DNA of 64,000 nucleotides from an uncultured Alistipes sp. (GCA_944326035.1 CALVCS010000004.1:62001-126000), one strand, 5' to 3'. Positions 17,748 through 26,976 are shown, counted from the stretch's first letter. The notes: generated by a model not told the origin, from the letters alone. Translations and numbers: made by a program.

Positions 17748-17871
17748 CCCGCCTTCAGAAGCGATGGACGGGTAGCATTTTCCTCGTTCCGACGTACATT
17801 GGAAGTTGTCGACGTAACAGAACCTGATCGCATGCTAAGCATTTGATCAGTCAATGAAAAGGTAATTAGAC

Positions 17872-19023
17872 GTGAAAAAGAGTCTTATTGCATTGGCTTT
17901 CGGGACCTTGGCTCTCGGCATGGCTGAGTTCTCCATGATGGGGATCCTTCCCTACGTTGCCTCCGATTTGGGTGTCAGTATTTCGGAGGCCGGCCATCTG
18001 ATATCGGCTTACGCATTGGGCGTATGTTGTGGTGCTCCGATTCTGGTGCTCGCCAGAAAGAAATCGCTCAAACACCTGCTCATGGCACTTGCCTCGCTCA
18101 TCATAGTCGGTAATCTTTGTGCCGCAATGGCCCCTAATTTTTGGGTGCTGATGGTGAGCCGATTCGTATCAGGCCTGCCTCACGGCGCTTATTTCGGCGT
18201 CGCCTCGATTGTGGCCTCCAAGCTGGCCGATAAAGGAAAAAGCTCCGAGGCGGTATCTATCATGATCGCAGGCATGACCGTGGCCAATCTATTTGGAGTT
18301 CCCCTGGGCACGTCGCTGAGTCACCTGATTTCATGGCGGACGACCTTCCTGCTGGTAGGCATCGGGGGAATTCTGGTCTTCTACTATATATGGCGATGGG
18401 TACCAGTGGTAGAGGGTTTGCGAGATGTCGGTTTCAAAGGACAGTTTCGATTTCTCCGCCATCCAGCCCCCTGGTTGATTCTGGGTGCCACGGCGTTGGG
18501 CAATGGAGGCGTGTTCTGTTGGTACAGCTACATCAGTCCGCTGCTTACGAAAGTATCCGGTTTTGCAGAAAGTAGCCTGACCGCCCTGATGATGCTGGCC
18601 GGATTCGGCATGGTGGTCGGCAATCTTGTGAGCGGTCGCCTGTCAGACCGTTATACGCCCGGACGCGTTCTGATGGTTGCCCAAGGCTGTATATGTCTAT
18701 TTTTACTGGCTATCTTCTTTCTATCCTCCAATCCCTGGTTATCCGTATTACTCATGTTTCTATGTACTGCCGGGCTGTTTGCAGTGTCGAGTCCGGAGCA
18801 GTTACTGATCATTCGGGTGGCACCGGGCGGTGAAATGCTGGGAGGAGCATGCATCCAGATAGCCTTTAATTTCGGTAATGCCGTCGGGGCATACGCCGGA
18901 GGGGTGGCGGTCACCCACGGATTCGAGTATGCCGCGCTGATGGGGGTGCCGTTTGCCCTGATCGGTTTCCTGCTGGCGATTATTTTCTACAAACGCTACC
19001 AAAAACGGTATGCGGTGAAGTAG
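17872..19023 (+). CDS. MFS transporter, AraJ-like DHA1 family
   Basis: 383-aa inner-membrane carrier with 12 helices. GMAEFSMMGILPYVASDLGVS at the N-terminus and the SGLPHGAYFGVA stretch are characteristic of AraJ/YdhP-type sugar or drug efflux proteins. The start is a GTG; no in-frame ATG lies nearby upstream and the protein begins directly with MKKSLIALAFGTLALGMAEF, the family's usual N-terminus. Substrate unknown. Stand-alone gene; the 3' flank has no clear terminator. Confidence 0.9.
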   Translation: MKKSLIALAFGTLALGMAEFSMMGILPYVASDLGVSISEAGHLISAYALGVCCGAPILVLARKKSLKHLLMALASLIIVGNLCAAMAPNFWVLMVSRFVSGLPHGAYFGVASIVASKLADKGKSSEAVSIMIAGMTVANLFGVPLGTSLSHLISWRTTFLLVGIGGILVFYYIWRWVPVVEGLRDVGFKGQFRFLRHPAPWLILGATALGNGGVFCWYSYISPLLTKVSGFAESSLTALMMLAGFGMVVGNLVSGRLSDRYTPGRVLMVAQGCICLFLLAIFFLSSNPWLSVLLMFLCTAGLFAVSSPEQLLIIRVAPGGEMLGGACIQIAFNFGNAVGAYAGGVAVTHGFEYAALMGVPFALIGFLLAIIFYKRYQKRYAVK

Positions 19024-19349
19024 GAGAGGAGACTTCTAATTTACCCTCAAGAGCGTCGCAAGAGGGGTTACGCATCGATCAGGTGGGGTTCAATGAGCTC
19101 TATCCGGCTCAAAATTTCCTTAGACTTAAATTCAGAAAGATCCCAGTATCCGGATATGGGTATTCACGGTCTTGTAACTCACGGATCAGGAATATTGTTT
19201 GCCAAGACGTTAGGCGTGCAGCAACCGACCTCGATAGTTGCGCTCATGGTTTACACCGTGGTTGACACAACCGGTTGAAATCGTCGTATAATCGTCACGC
19301 AAATAGATAAAAAAAGAGAGCTGCATTACTACAACTCTCTGATTTCCAG
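19024..19349. other. Intergenic region between the AraJ-like gene and tRNA-Phe
   Basis: 326 bases without a gene. The only structure I see is the left-facing terminator of the tRNA at its right end. Two overlapping right-facing frames of about 60 codons (19083-19278) resemble nothing. Confidence 0.6.
19309..19340 (-). terminator. Terminator of tRNA-Phe
   Basis: On the minus strand AGAGAG and CTCTCT form a stem, extended by 2 bp beyond one mismatch, followed by T7. Lies 10 bases after the tRNA 3' end. Confidence 0.8.
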
Positions 19350-19422
19350 TGGTGCCACCACGAATCGAACGAGGGACACAAGGATTTTCAGTCCTTTGCT
19401 CTACCAACTGAGCTATGGCACC
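19350..19422 (-). tRNA. tRNA-Phe (anticodon GAA)
   Basis: 73 nt cloverleaf: acceptor GGTGCCA/TGGCACC with discriminator A, D-arm GCTCAGTTGGTAGAGC, anticodon stem AAGGA/TCCTT with loop CTGAAAA (anticodon GAA), and T-arm with TTCGATTC. The 3' CCA is not encoded and must be added after transcription. Own promoter at 19443-19450. Confidence 0.97.
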
Positions 19423-19442
19423 ATCTTGTCGTTTTGACGGTG

Positions 19443-19450
19443 CAAATATA
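19443..19450 (-). promoter_or_regulatory. Promoter -7 box (TATATTTG) of tRNA-Phe
   Basis: Exact consensus on the minus strand, 20 bases upstream of the mature tRNA 5' end. Confidence 0.7.
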
Positions 19451-19588
19451 GCGATTATTTTTATCCAAACAATACCCCGCTCAAAAAAAAACATCAACTT
19501 TCTCGAATCCCAACTAAACATAAACGGAAATCCTCAAAAAATAGTCTTTTTAAACGGGAGGAAAGATGCACGATATGGACAAAAATTG

Positions 19589-19596
19589 TATCTTTG
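19589..19596 (+). promoter_or_regulatory. Promoter -7 box (TATCTTTG) of nadE and probably the rnf operon
   Basis: Exact consensus 37 bases before the nadE ATG. Gaps down to rnfA are short and lack terminators, so this may drive all eight genes. Confidence 0.6.
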
Positions 19597-19632
19597 CAAA
19601 GTTTCCTATCACTAACCTAAAGTCTAAACGTG

Positions 19633-21207
19633 ATGAAAATAGCTCTGGCCCAGCTTAATTATACGATCGGCGATTTCGAGGCCAACAAGGTAAAGATTAT
19701 TAAGGCGATCAACCAGGCGAAATCGCAGAAGGCAGACTTGGTCGTATTCAGTGAGCAGGCCATCAGTGGCGCTCCTGCCTATGATTTATTGAATAAAGTC
19801 TCGTTTCTGGACTTGTGCGAAGAGGCGCTGGTAGAGATCGCTTCCTATTGTGACGGTATCTCGGTTTTGGTGGGCATGCCCGCCCAGAGCACCAATAATA
19901 AAACCATCAGCATCGCCGCACTGATCGAAGATCGCAAAATCAAACGATACATCGGAAAAAAGACCATCGATTCCCGCGATGAATTATGCCACTTTTCGCC
20001 CTCGCAAGGTTGTGAATATGTGAAAATCCGTGGAGTCAAAGTCGCCGTGGTCGTCGGCAAAGACATCCGGTCCCGCCAGGAATATGGTGACAATGCCGAC
20101 CTGATCGTCAATCTGTGCAATAGCCACTATTCGCGAGGCATCATCGAACGTCGGTACGATCTTTTCCGAAAGATTTCTTATCAAACCGGGAAACCGGTCA
20201 TCTTTGTCAATAGCATAGGCGGAAATACCGATGTAATTTATGATGGTTCGTCGGGCGTTTTCAATGGACAAGGCGAAGCCCTGGCTCTACTGAAAAGTTT
20301 CGAAGAGGATTTCTGCGTAATCGATATGGCCGCCGATAATCAGCCGCTGCAGATTCCCTACCAAGACAAGACCGTAAATGTCTACCGGGCCATTAAGCTG
20401 GGTCTAGGCGATTTCTTCCGCAAAAACAACTTCAAGACAGCTTGTGTCGCAGCCTCCGGCGGGTTGGACTCTTCGGTAGTCGCTGCATTGGCCACGGAAG
20501 TATTGGGGCCCGATCATGTGAAACTGCTCACGATGCCGTCGCAGTTCTCCCCGAAACACTCGATCGAAGATGCCTATCAATTGGCCCAGAATCTGGGAGT
20601 CGAATGTTTCTCTGCCCCCATCAATGATACGTTTATGGCCATGACCAGAGCTTTGGGCCCCATTTTCGGAGAACAACCCTTCGATATCACGGAAGAGAAC
20701 ATTCAAGCGCGCATTCGCGCCACTTTTCTGATGGCCCTGGCCGATAAATTCGGGTATATCCCGCTGAACACCTGCAACAAAAGTACAAATGCCGTCGGTT
20801 ATGTCACCCTGTATGGTGACAGTGTGGGCGTAATCAGCATCATCGGCGACTTGTATAAAACGGAAGTGTTCGATCTGGCCCGTCACATCAATCGCCATCG
20901 GGAAATCATTCCGCACAACATCATTACAAAAGCGCCTTCGGCCGAGTTGAAACCCAACCAAAAAGATACCGACATTTTACCTCCGTATGACGTATTGGAT
21001 GCCATCCTCTACCGCATGTTCGAAGAGGGACAGAGTCGGGAAGAGATCATCAACGCCGGCTTTGAAGCGCGAGATGTCTATACGACGTATGACATGGTCG
21101 TACGCAGCGAATATAAACGCGACCAATCGTGTCCGACCCTGCGTCTCTCCACTCGTACGTTGGGGATTGACCGAACCTTGCCTCTAACCAATCGTTACGG
21201 CTATTGA
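19633..21207 (+). CDS. nadE: NAD+ synthetase, two-domain type with altered glutaminase site
   Basis: Last step of NAD synthesis: amidates nicotinic acid adenine dinucleotide. 524 aa: an N-terminal nitrilase-like glutaminase domain (about 1-250) and a C-terminal ATP-pyrophosphatase synthetase domain with the P-loop SGGLDSS (about residue 275) and NKST. In the glutaminase domain E41 (VVFSE) and a lysine near 110 are present, but the catalytic cysteine of the usual AVTICEDIW block is glycine here (AVVVGKDI, G142), with K replacing the adjacent E. The enzyme may therefore depend on free ammonia. A GTG one codon earlier is an alternative start. rseC follows after 28 bases. Confidence 0.92.
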   Translation: MKIALAQLNYTIGDFEANKVKIIKAINQAKSQKADLVVFSEQAISGAPAYDLLNKVSFLDLCEEALVEIASYCDGISVLVGMPAQSTNNKTISIAALIEDRKIKRYIGKKTIDSRDELCHFSPSQGCEYVKIRGVKVAVVVGKDIRSRQEYGDNADLIVNLCNSHYSRGIIERRYDLFRKISYQTGKPVIFVNSIGGNTDVIYDGSSGVFNGQGEALALLKSFEEDFCVIDMAADNQPLQIPYQDKTVNVYRAIKLGLGDFFRKNNFKTACVAASGGLDSSVVAALATEVLGPDHVKLLTMPSQFSPKHSIEDAYQLAQNLGVECFSAPINDTFMAMTRALGPIFGEQPFDITEENIQARIRATFLMALADKFGYIPLNTCNKSTNAVGYVTLYGDSVGVISIIGDLYKTEVFDLARHINRHREIIPHNIITKAPSAELKPNQKDTDILPPYDVLDAILYRMFEEGQSREEIINAGFEARDVYTTYDMVVRSEYKRDQSCPTLRLSTRTLGIDRTLPLTNRYGY

Positions 21208-21235
21208 TTCAACACATAGAGAGGAAGTATAAGCG

Positions 21236-21661
21236 GTGGACACATCAATTAAACATGCAGGTAAAGTGATTCAAGTCACTTCCAACGAGGTGGTTGTGAT
21301 GATAGAAGCAGAAGGTGCATGCGCCTCTTGTCGGGCCAAAACCCTCTGCGGAATGTCCGAAAGCCAAGATAAGCTGATCACGGTGGCAACTCCGTCCGCT
21401 CCGCAATATCATGTCGGCGAAGAGGTGGAGGTCTCGGTACAACAACAAATGGGAATCAAAGCGGTGATGATCGCTTATGTGTTCCCTTTTTTGTTGGTCA
21501 TGGCCGTGCTGCTGGGCCTGCTGGAAAGCGGCGTCAACGAATTGAGTGCAGGATTGTCGGCCTTGGGCCTGCTCGCCCTCTATTATATAGTCCTGGTACT
21601 TTTCCGTCGCCGTATTGCGAAAGATATCGTTTTTGAAATTCATAAACTACAAGAAAATTAA
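21236..21661 (+). CDS. rseC: SoxR-reducing system protein RseC family
   Basis: 141-aa membrane protein: an N-terminal soluble part with a cysteine cluster (GACASCRAKTLCG, about residues 24-36) and two transmembrane helices near 75-120. RseC/MucC proteins regularly accompany rnf genes and are thought to help assemble or regulate redox membrane complexes. The start is a GTG preceded by the purine-rich AGAGGAAG. Rnf genes follow after 17 bases, supporting a role with that complex. Confidence 0.9.
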   Translation: MDTSIKHAGKVIQVTSNEVVVMIEAEGACASCRAKTLCGMSESQDKLITVATPSAPQYHVGEEVEVSVQQQMGIKAVMIAYVFPFLLVMAVLLGLLESGVNELSAGLSALGLLALYYIVLVLFRRRIAKDIVFEIHKLQEN

Positions 21662-21678
21662 TTGCAAGAACTAAACCG

Positions 21679-22797
21679 ATGAGTGACGTTTTATTATTTA
21701 CTATTCTGACAATGTGCATACTGGGGGTTCTGGCCGCCGTTATCTTGTATTTCGTGGCCCAGAAGTTCAAAGTCTTCGAGGATCCCCGGATCGATACGGT
21801 CGAAAGTATGCTGCCGGGGGCGAATTGCGGTGGATGCGGATTTCCGGGTTGCCGCGGGATGGCTGATGCCCTGGTGAAAAACGATGACATCTCGGCGCTG
21901 TATTGCCCGGTAGGAGGGGCTTCCACCATGAATGGAATCGCCGCTTTCTTAGGCAAGGCCGTCGCTGAAAAAGAACCTCAGGTTGCTGTGGTGCGCTGCA
22001 ATGGATCGTGCGACAAGCGCCCCCGGACCAACCAATTCGACGGAGCTCCCTCCTGTGCAGTGATCGCGTCGTTGTATGGAGGTGAAACGGCTTGCAATTA
22101 CGGCTGTCTGGGCAAGGGTGATTGTGTGGCGGCTTGTAATTTCGGCGCCATCCACATCAACCCCGAAACCGGCCTCCCGGAAGTAGATGAAGAAAAATGT
22201 ACCGCCTGCGGGGCCTGCGTCAAAGCTTGCCCGAAGATGATCATCGAACTGCGGAAGAAAGGAATTAAAAATCGGCGCATCTATGTCGCTTGCTCCAACA
22301 AAGACAAAGGAGGAATCGCTCGCAAAGCCTGTGTAGCTGCTTGTATCGGTTGTGGCAAATGCGTGAAGACTTGCCAGTTCGGTGCCATTACCTTAGAAAA
22401 CAATTTAGCATATATTGATGCTTCGAAATGTAAATTGTGTCGAAAATGCGCTGCGGAATGTCCGACAGGCGCTATTGTCGAAGTGAACTTCCCGCCGCGT
22501 CCGCCTAAGAAAGAAGGTGATGCTGCCAAACCGGCTGCCACCAAAATGGCCGTAGTCGCTCCGAGCGCTTCGAAACCGGCGAGTGCGGAACCCAAAACCA
22601 AAACCGCCACAACCACTCCGGAAACCAAACCGGCGGCCGCACCGACCAGTGCAGAAAAACCGACCGTAGCTCCGGAAACAAAACCGCAGGCTACGACGGC
22701 GCAACCGACTGCAACGGAACAGCCCGTGTCGGCCCCCGAAGCGAAGGCAACCCCTTCCGAAGCAACCTCTACTTCATCGGAACAAACGCTTTTTTAA
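21679..22797 (+). CDS. rnfB: Rnf complex subunit B (ferredoxin-type)
   Basis: Electron-entry subunit of the Rnf complex, which oxidises reduced ferredoxin, reduces NAD+ and pumps Na+ or H+. One N-terminal transmembrane helix, then the cluster motif NCGGCGFPGC (about 50-59), a CNGSC/YGC block and two ferredoxin pairs with CTACGACVKACP, CIGCGKCVKTC and CKLCRKCAAECP. After about residue 275 comes a tail of nearly 100 residues rich in Ala, Pro, Thr, Lys and Glu, which is not needed for cofactor binding and is probably disordered. This makes the protein (372 aa) much longer than proteobacterial RnfB. Confidence 0.95.
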   Translation: MSDVLLFTILTMCILGVLAAVILYFVAQKFKVFEDPRIDTVESMLPGANCGGCGFPGCRGMADALVKNDDISALYCPVGGASTMNGIAAFLGKAVAEKEPQVAVVRCNGSCDKRPRTNQFDGAPSCAVIASLYGGETACNYGCLGKGDCVAACNFGAIHINPETGLPEVDEEKCTACGACVKACPKMIIELRKKGIKNRRIYVACSNKDKGGIARKACVAACIGCGKCVKTCQFGAITLENNLAYIDASKCKLCRKCAAECPTGAIVEVNFPPRPPKKEGDAAKPAATKMAVVAPSASKPASAEPKTKTATTTPETKPAAAPTSAEKPTVAPETKPQATTAQPTATEQPVSAPEAKATPSEATSTSSEQTLF

Positions 22798-22821
22798 TTC
22801 GAATTAATCCGTAACAGCTAT

Positions 22822-24153
22822 ATGTTGAAAAGTTTCAGAATCGGCGGTATTCATCCGCCCGAAAACAAGCTGAGCCGAAAGGCGGCCATCACCCCGATGC
22901 CGCTGCCCGAGGTGGTCGTCATTCCGCTGTCGCAGCATATCGGCGCGCCTGCCCAGGCCGTTGTGGCCAAAGGGGATGTCGTCAAAACCGGCCAACTGAT
23001 TGCCCAGAGCGGAGGGTTTGTTTCCGCCAACATTCATTCGTCGGTCTCGGGAACGGTTACTTCGCTCGATCCGGTAGCCGATGCCGGTGGGGTACGTCGC
23101 CCGGCCATCACCATCCGGGTCGAAGGGGACGAATGGGTCGACACCATCGACCGTACACCCAACCTTATTAAAGAGTGCAACCTGACGCCACAGGAAATCA
23201 TCGCGAAAATCGCAGCCGCCGGTATTGTCGGTATGGGTGGAGCGACCTTCCCGACGCAAGTCAAACTGTCGGTGCCTCCGGGCAAAAAAGCCGAATATCT
23301 GATCATCAATGGGGTGGAATGCGAACCTTATTTGACGGCAGACCACCGGGTCATGCTCGAACGCGGCGAAGAACTGCTGGTCGGCGTACAGATTTTGGCC
23401 AAGGCTTTAGGGGTTAAACAGGCCTTTATCGGCATCGAAAACAACAAACCCGATGCCATCAAACACCTGACCGAATTGTGTGCAAACACCGTAGGGGTGG
23501 AAGTCGTTCCGCTGAAAGTCAAATATCCGCAAGGGGGTGAAAAACAGTTGATCGACGCCGTCATTGGACGCCAGGTCCCCTCCGGCGGACTGCCCATTGA
23601 TGTAGGGGCTGTCGTACAAAACGTCGGCACTTCGCTGGCCGTCTACGAAGCCGTCCAAAAAAATAAACCGTTGATCGAACGCGTCGTCACCGTCACCGGT
23701 AAGTCGCTGAAGAAGCCGTCTAACTTATTGGTTAGGGTAGGGACCCCGATCAATGCCCTGATCGCATATTGCGGCGGTCTGCCCGATGCAGCCCGGAAGG
23801 TGATCAACGGGGGCCCGATGATGGGTCGTGCCGTGGCCAATCTGGACGCTTCGGTCACCAAAGGAACTTCCGGCATCTTAATGCTGGACGAAAAAGAGGC
23901 CCTGCGTCCCGTTCCGGGCAATTGCATCAAATGCGCCAAATGTGTATCGGTTTGTCCGATGGCCCTGGAACCCTACCTGTTGAGCAATAAGTCCAAACGT
24001 GGCATGTTTGCCGATTTGGAACCGCTGAAAATCACCGATTGCATCGAATGCGGTTCTTGCTCCTATACCTGCCCGGCTGCCTTGCCGCTGTTGGATTACA
24101 TCCGTCAGGGTAAAGCCGAAGTGATGAAAATCATTCGCTCGCGTAAATCGTAG
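22822..24153 (+). CDS. rnfC: Rnf complex subunit C
   Basis: 443-aa peripheral subunit that binds FMN and NADH and exchanges electrons with NAD+. The NuoF-like nucleotide-binding region includes GIVGMGGATFPTQVKL and NGVECEPYLTADHR; two [4Fe-4S] motifs lie near the C-terminus (CIKCAKCVSVCP about 368-379 and CIECGSCSYTCP about 407-418). Length is typical of the form without the long repeat tail of E. coli RsxC. Third gene of the rseC-rnf block, 24 bases after rnfB. Confidence 0.96.
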   Translation: MLKSFRIGGIHPPENKLSRKAAITPMPLPEVVVIPLSQHIGAPAQAVVAKGDVVKTGQLIAQSGGFVSANIHSSVSGTVTSLDPVADAGGVRRPAITIRVEGDEWVDTIDRTPNLIKECNLTPQEIIAKIAAAGIVGMGGATFPTQVKLSVPPGKKAEYLIINGVECEPYLTADHRVMLERGEELLVGVQILAKALGVKQAFIGIENNKPDAIKHLTELCANTVGVEVVPLKVKYPQGGEKQLIDAVIGRQVPSGGLPIDVGAVVQNVGTSLAVYEAVQKNKPLIERVVTVTGKSLKKPSNLLVRVGTPINALIAYCGGLPDAARKVINGGPMMGRAVANLDASVTKGTSGILMLDEKEALRPVPGNCIKCAKCVSVCPMALEPYLLSNKSKRGMFADLEPLKITDCIECGSCSYTCPAALPLLDYIRQGKAEVMKIIRSRKS

Positions 24154-24194
24154 GCGTCGGATAAGTTGGTTCAAAAAGTGAAAAACAAACGATA

Positions 24195-25202
24195 ATGGAG
24201 AAAAAATTAGTTATAGCGCCCTCTCCCCACATTCACGGTAATATGACGACGACCCGTTTGATGCGAGACGTGTTGATCGCTCTGTTGCCCGCCTTTATCG
24301 TGTCGGTGGTGGTTTATGGCGTGAGTGCCGTGATCATAACGGCAGTTTCCGTCGCATCCTGCGTATTGTTCGAATCTTTGATCTCTCGCTTCTTGCTGGG
24401 GAAACGGGCTACGATCGGCGATCTGTCGGCGGTCGTAACCGGGGTCTTGCTGGCCTTCAACCTGCCCAGTTCGTTGCCGGTATGGATGGTCGTTATCGGT
24501 GCGCTGGTAGCGATCGGCGTCGGCAAAATGTCGTTCGGCGGTCTGGGATGTAACCCCTTCAACCCGGCCTTGGTGGGACGTGTCTTCCTGTTGATCTCGT
24601 TCCCGGTCCAAATGACTACCTTCCCGACACCGGCCGGCGTCAATGCCCTGGGCGGAGCCGTGGATGCCGTTTCGGGACCTACAATTCTGAGTTTCGTCCG
24701 CGGTGCCCTGAAAGGCGGCATGACAACGGCCGATATCGCCGATCAGATCTCCTACGGCGACATGCTGTTGGGCTTTAAAGCCGGATCCTTCGGTGAAGTC
24801 GCTGCACTGGCTCTGCTGCTGGGATTCGCCTATCTGCTCTATCGGAAGGTCATCACCTGGCATGTGCCGGTTTTCGTGTTGGGCACGATGTTCGTGTTCA
24901 GTGGTCTGCTGTGGCTGATCGATCCGCTGCACTACATGAATCCGGTCTTCCAAATTCTGACCGGAGGGGCTCTGCTGGGAGCGATCTTTATGGCCACCGA
25001 CTACGTGACCTCCCCGATGACTCACAAGGGAATGGCTATCTACGGGATCGGTATCGGGTTGATTACCATCTTGATCCGTGTTTGGGGCTCCTATCCTGAA
25101 GGGATGTCCTTCGCCATCCTGATCATGAATGCAGTAGTACCTTTGATTAACAAATATGTGAAGCCCAAACGTTTCGGGGCGGTAACGGCTAAAAAGAAGT
25201 AG
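24195..25202 (+). CDS. rnfD: Rnf complex subunit D
   Basis: 335-aa integral membrane subunit, NqrB-like, with about nine helices. RnfD carries FMN covalently on a threonine; the motif here reads SGPT with T163 as the likely attachment site, where SGAT is the common form. GLGCNPFNPALVGRVFL and FMATDYVTSPMTHKG are conserved family stretches. Part of the ion-pumping core; lies between rnfC and rnfG. Confidence 0.96.
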   Translation: MEKKLVIAPSPHIHGNMTTTRLMRDVLIALLPAFIVSVVVYGVSAVIITAVSVASCVLFESLISRFLLGKRATIGDLSAVVTGVLLAFNLPSSLPVWMVVIGALVAIGVGKMSFGGLGCNPFNPALVGRVFLLISFPVQMTTFPTPAGVNALGGAVDAVSGPTILSFVRGALKGGMTTADIADQISYGDMLLGFKAGSFGEVAALALLLGFAYLLYRKVITWHVPVFVLGTMFVFSGLLWLIDPLHYMNPVFQILTGGALLGAIFMATDYVTSPMTHKGMAIYGIGIGLITILIRVWGSYPEGMSFAILIMNAVVPLINKYVKPKRFGAVTAKKK

Positions 25203-25206
25203 AAGG

Positions 25207-25794
25207 ATGGAAAGTTCATTGAAAAATATGGTCCTCACGCTGCTGATCATCACGTTTGTCACATCGGCAGTTGTGGGTCTGGTCTATCAAGTGACCGAAG
25301 CGCCGATTGCCGAAGCAAAAACCGCCAAGGTAACGGGAGCGATCGCACAGGTATTGCCTGCCTTCGACAACAATCCGGCCGATCTCAAACAGGTCGAAAT
25401 GGTCGATGGCAAAGAAGTCGTGATCTATCCGGCGTTGAATGGCTCGGATACGGTGGGTTATGCCATCGAAACCTTCTCGAACAACGGTTTCGGCGGCCTG
25501 ATCAAACTGATGGTCGGGTTTCTGCCCGACGGCACGATCTACAAAGTAGAAACCCTCTCCCATAGCGAAACACCGGGATTGGGCGATAAAATGGAACGCA
25601 AGAAATCGAACTTCTCCGTGCAGTTCGAAGGGAAAAACCCGGCTACCTTTAAATTGAGTGTCAAAAAAGATGGCGGTGATGTGGATGCCATTACGGCGTC
25701 GACCATCAGTTCACGCGCCTTTACCGACGCTGTCGACCGGGCCTACAAGGTATTTCAATCACTGAATCAGAAAGGAGGAGAAAGCCATGAGTAA
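25207..25794 (+). CDS. rnfG: Rnf complex subunit G (covalent FMN)
   Basis: 195 aa: one N-terminal transmembrane helix and a periplasmic FMN-binding domain. HSETPGLGDKM and DAITASTISSRAF match the FMN-binding family; T166 in TASTISS is the likely covalent FMN site. Carries electrons on the outer face of the complex. The gene begins four bases after rnfD, and its last eight bases overlap rnfE. Confidence 0.96.
   Translation: MESSLKNMVLTLLIITFVTSAVVGLVYQVTEAPIAEAKTAKVTGAIAQVLPAFDNNPADLKQVEMVDGKEVVIYPALNGSDTVGYAIETFSNNGFGGLIKLMVGFLPDGTIYKVETLSHSETPGLGDKMERKKSNFSVQFEGKNPATFKLSVKKDGGDVDAITASTISSRAFTDAVDRAYKVFQSLNQKGGESHE
25771..25778 (+). promoter_or_regulatory. Strong Shine-Dalgarno site (AAAGGAGG) for rnfE
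   Basis: A full Shine-Dalgarno match ends eight bases before the rnfE ATG and lies inside the 3' end of rnfG. Such sites are scarce in Bacteroidota, and most genes in this window lack one, so it may serve reinitiation at the rnfG/rnfE overlap. It also encodes the rnfG residues KGG, so chance is possible. Confidence 0.5.
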
Positions 25795-26374
25795 ATTACA
25801 ACTATTGACGAAAGGGCTCATCAAAGAAAACCCCACCTTCGTTCTGATGTTGGGGATGTGCCCGACCCTGGGAACAACGACCTCATCCCTGAACGGTCTG
25901 GGAATGGGGGTCGCTACCATGTTCGTATTGACGCTGTCGAATATGGCCATTTCGCTGATTAAAAACGTGGTTCCGGGGAAAGTCCGGATCCCGGCCTTCA
26001 TCGTGGTGATCGCCTCGTTCGTGACCGTCGTTCAGCTGCTGATGGAAGCCTATCTGCCGGATCTGTACGCCACCTTAGGGGTGTTCATTCCGCTGATCGT
26101 GGTGAACTGCATCATCTTAGGACGTGCCGAAGCCTTCGCTTCGAAAAATAACGTACTGGATTCCGCCTTGGATGGTCTGGGAATCGGATTGGGGTTCACC
26201 ATGTCTCTGACCATTTTGGGCTCCGTTCGTGAAATTCTCGGATCGGGTTCGATCTTCGGCCTGAAATTCATCCCGGGCGACGCCATGTTGGTATTCGTAC
26301 TGGCTCCGGGCGCCTTCATCGCATTGGGCTACCTGCTGGTCATCTTCAATAAATTAACGGCTAAACTCAGATAA
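25787..26374 (+). CDS. rnfE: Rnf complex subunit E
   Basis: 195-aa integral membrane subunit with six helices, homologous to NqrD. Recognised from [23 protein letters not shown] at the start and [20 protein letters not shown] in the middle. RnfE and RnfA form an inverted pair in the membrane that carries a shared iron-sulfur centre between conserved cysteines; the Cys in MCP and NC of the sequence fit. The start overlaps the end of rnfG by eight bases. Confidence 0.96.
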   Translation: MSKLQLLTKGLIKENPTFVLMLGMCPTLGTTTSSLNGLGMGVATMFVLTLSNMAISLIKNVVPGKVRIPAFIVVIASFVTVVQLLMEAYLPDLYATLGVFIPLIVVNCIILGRAEAFASKNNVLDSALDGLGIGLGFTMSLTILGSVREILGSGSIFGLKFIPGDAMLVFVLAPGAFIALGYLLVIFNKLTAKLR

Positions 26375-26376
26375 CT

Positions 26377-26955
26377 ATGGAATACTTTATCATTATTATC
26401 GGGTCAATCTTCGTCAATAACATCGTATTGGCCCAGTTCCTGGGAATCTGTCCTTTTCTGGGGGTTTCCACGAAAGTGTCCACCTCTGCCGGTATGGGTG
26501 CGGCTGTCACTTTCGTGATGGCTATCGCTTCGATCGCCGCCTACCTGATTCAATACTTCGTTTTGGTCCCGCTGCACATCGAATACATGCAGACCATTAC
26601 CTTTATCCTGGTCATTGCCGCCTTGGTGCAGATGGTGGAAATCATCCTCAAAAAAGTGAGCCCGGCCCTGTATCAGGCATTGGGGATCTTTTTGCCGCTG
26701 ATTACAACCAACTGTGCCGTCTTAGGGGTGGCCATTCTGTTGGTGCAGAAAGAATACAACTTGGCTGAATCGGTCGTCTATGCCGTCTCGACCGCTATCG
26801 GGTTTACGCTGGCCTTGGTGCTTTTCGCCGGTCTGCGGGAACGTCTCGAACTGGAAAATCTGCCGAAAGCCATGAAAGGTATTCCCATTGCCCTGATTAC
26901 GGCCGGTATTCTGGCCATGGCCTTTATGGGCTTCTCCGGATTGGTACGCATGTAA
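26377..26955 (+). CDS. rnfA: Rnf complex subunit A
   Basis: 192-aa integral membrane subunit with six helices, homologous to NqrE and to the neighbouring RnfE. Conserved stretches are [18 protein letters not shown] at the start and [11 protein letters not shown] in the middle; the cysteines in ICP and NCA match the shared [2Fe-2S] site with RnfE. Last gene of the rnf block, two bases after rnfE and followed by a terminator. Confidence 0.96.
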   Translation: MEYFIIIIGSIFVNNIVLAQFLGICPFLGVSTKVSTSAGMGAAVTFVMAIASIAAYLIQYFVLVPLHIEYMQTITFILVIAALVQMVEIILKKVSPALYQALGIFLPLITTNCAVLGVAILLVQKEYNLAESVVYAVSTAIGFTLALVLFAGLRERLELENLPKAMKGIPIALITAGILAMAFMGFSGLVRM

Positions 26956-26976
26956 GCTTACGGGCATCTGATGTAA

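Larger units (their letters stand above)
17371..17871. other. Divergent promoter region between two MFS genes
   Basis: 501 bases with no gene I can support. Left-facing and right-facing -7 boxes at 17478-17485 and 17740-17747 drive the flanking MFS genes. A 79-codon left-facing frame at 17435-17674 overlaps the left promoter and resembles nothing known. Confidence 0.6.

Noticed and set aside
24207..25262. Left-facing frame of 351 codons opposite rnfD
   Set aside because: Shadow with a strongly biased Gln/Arg/His composition; rnfD on the other strand is certain.
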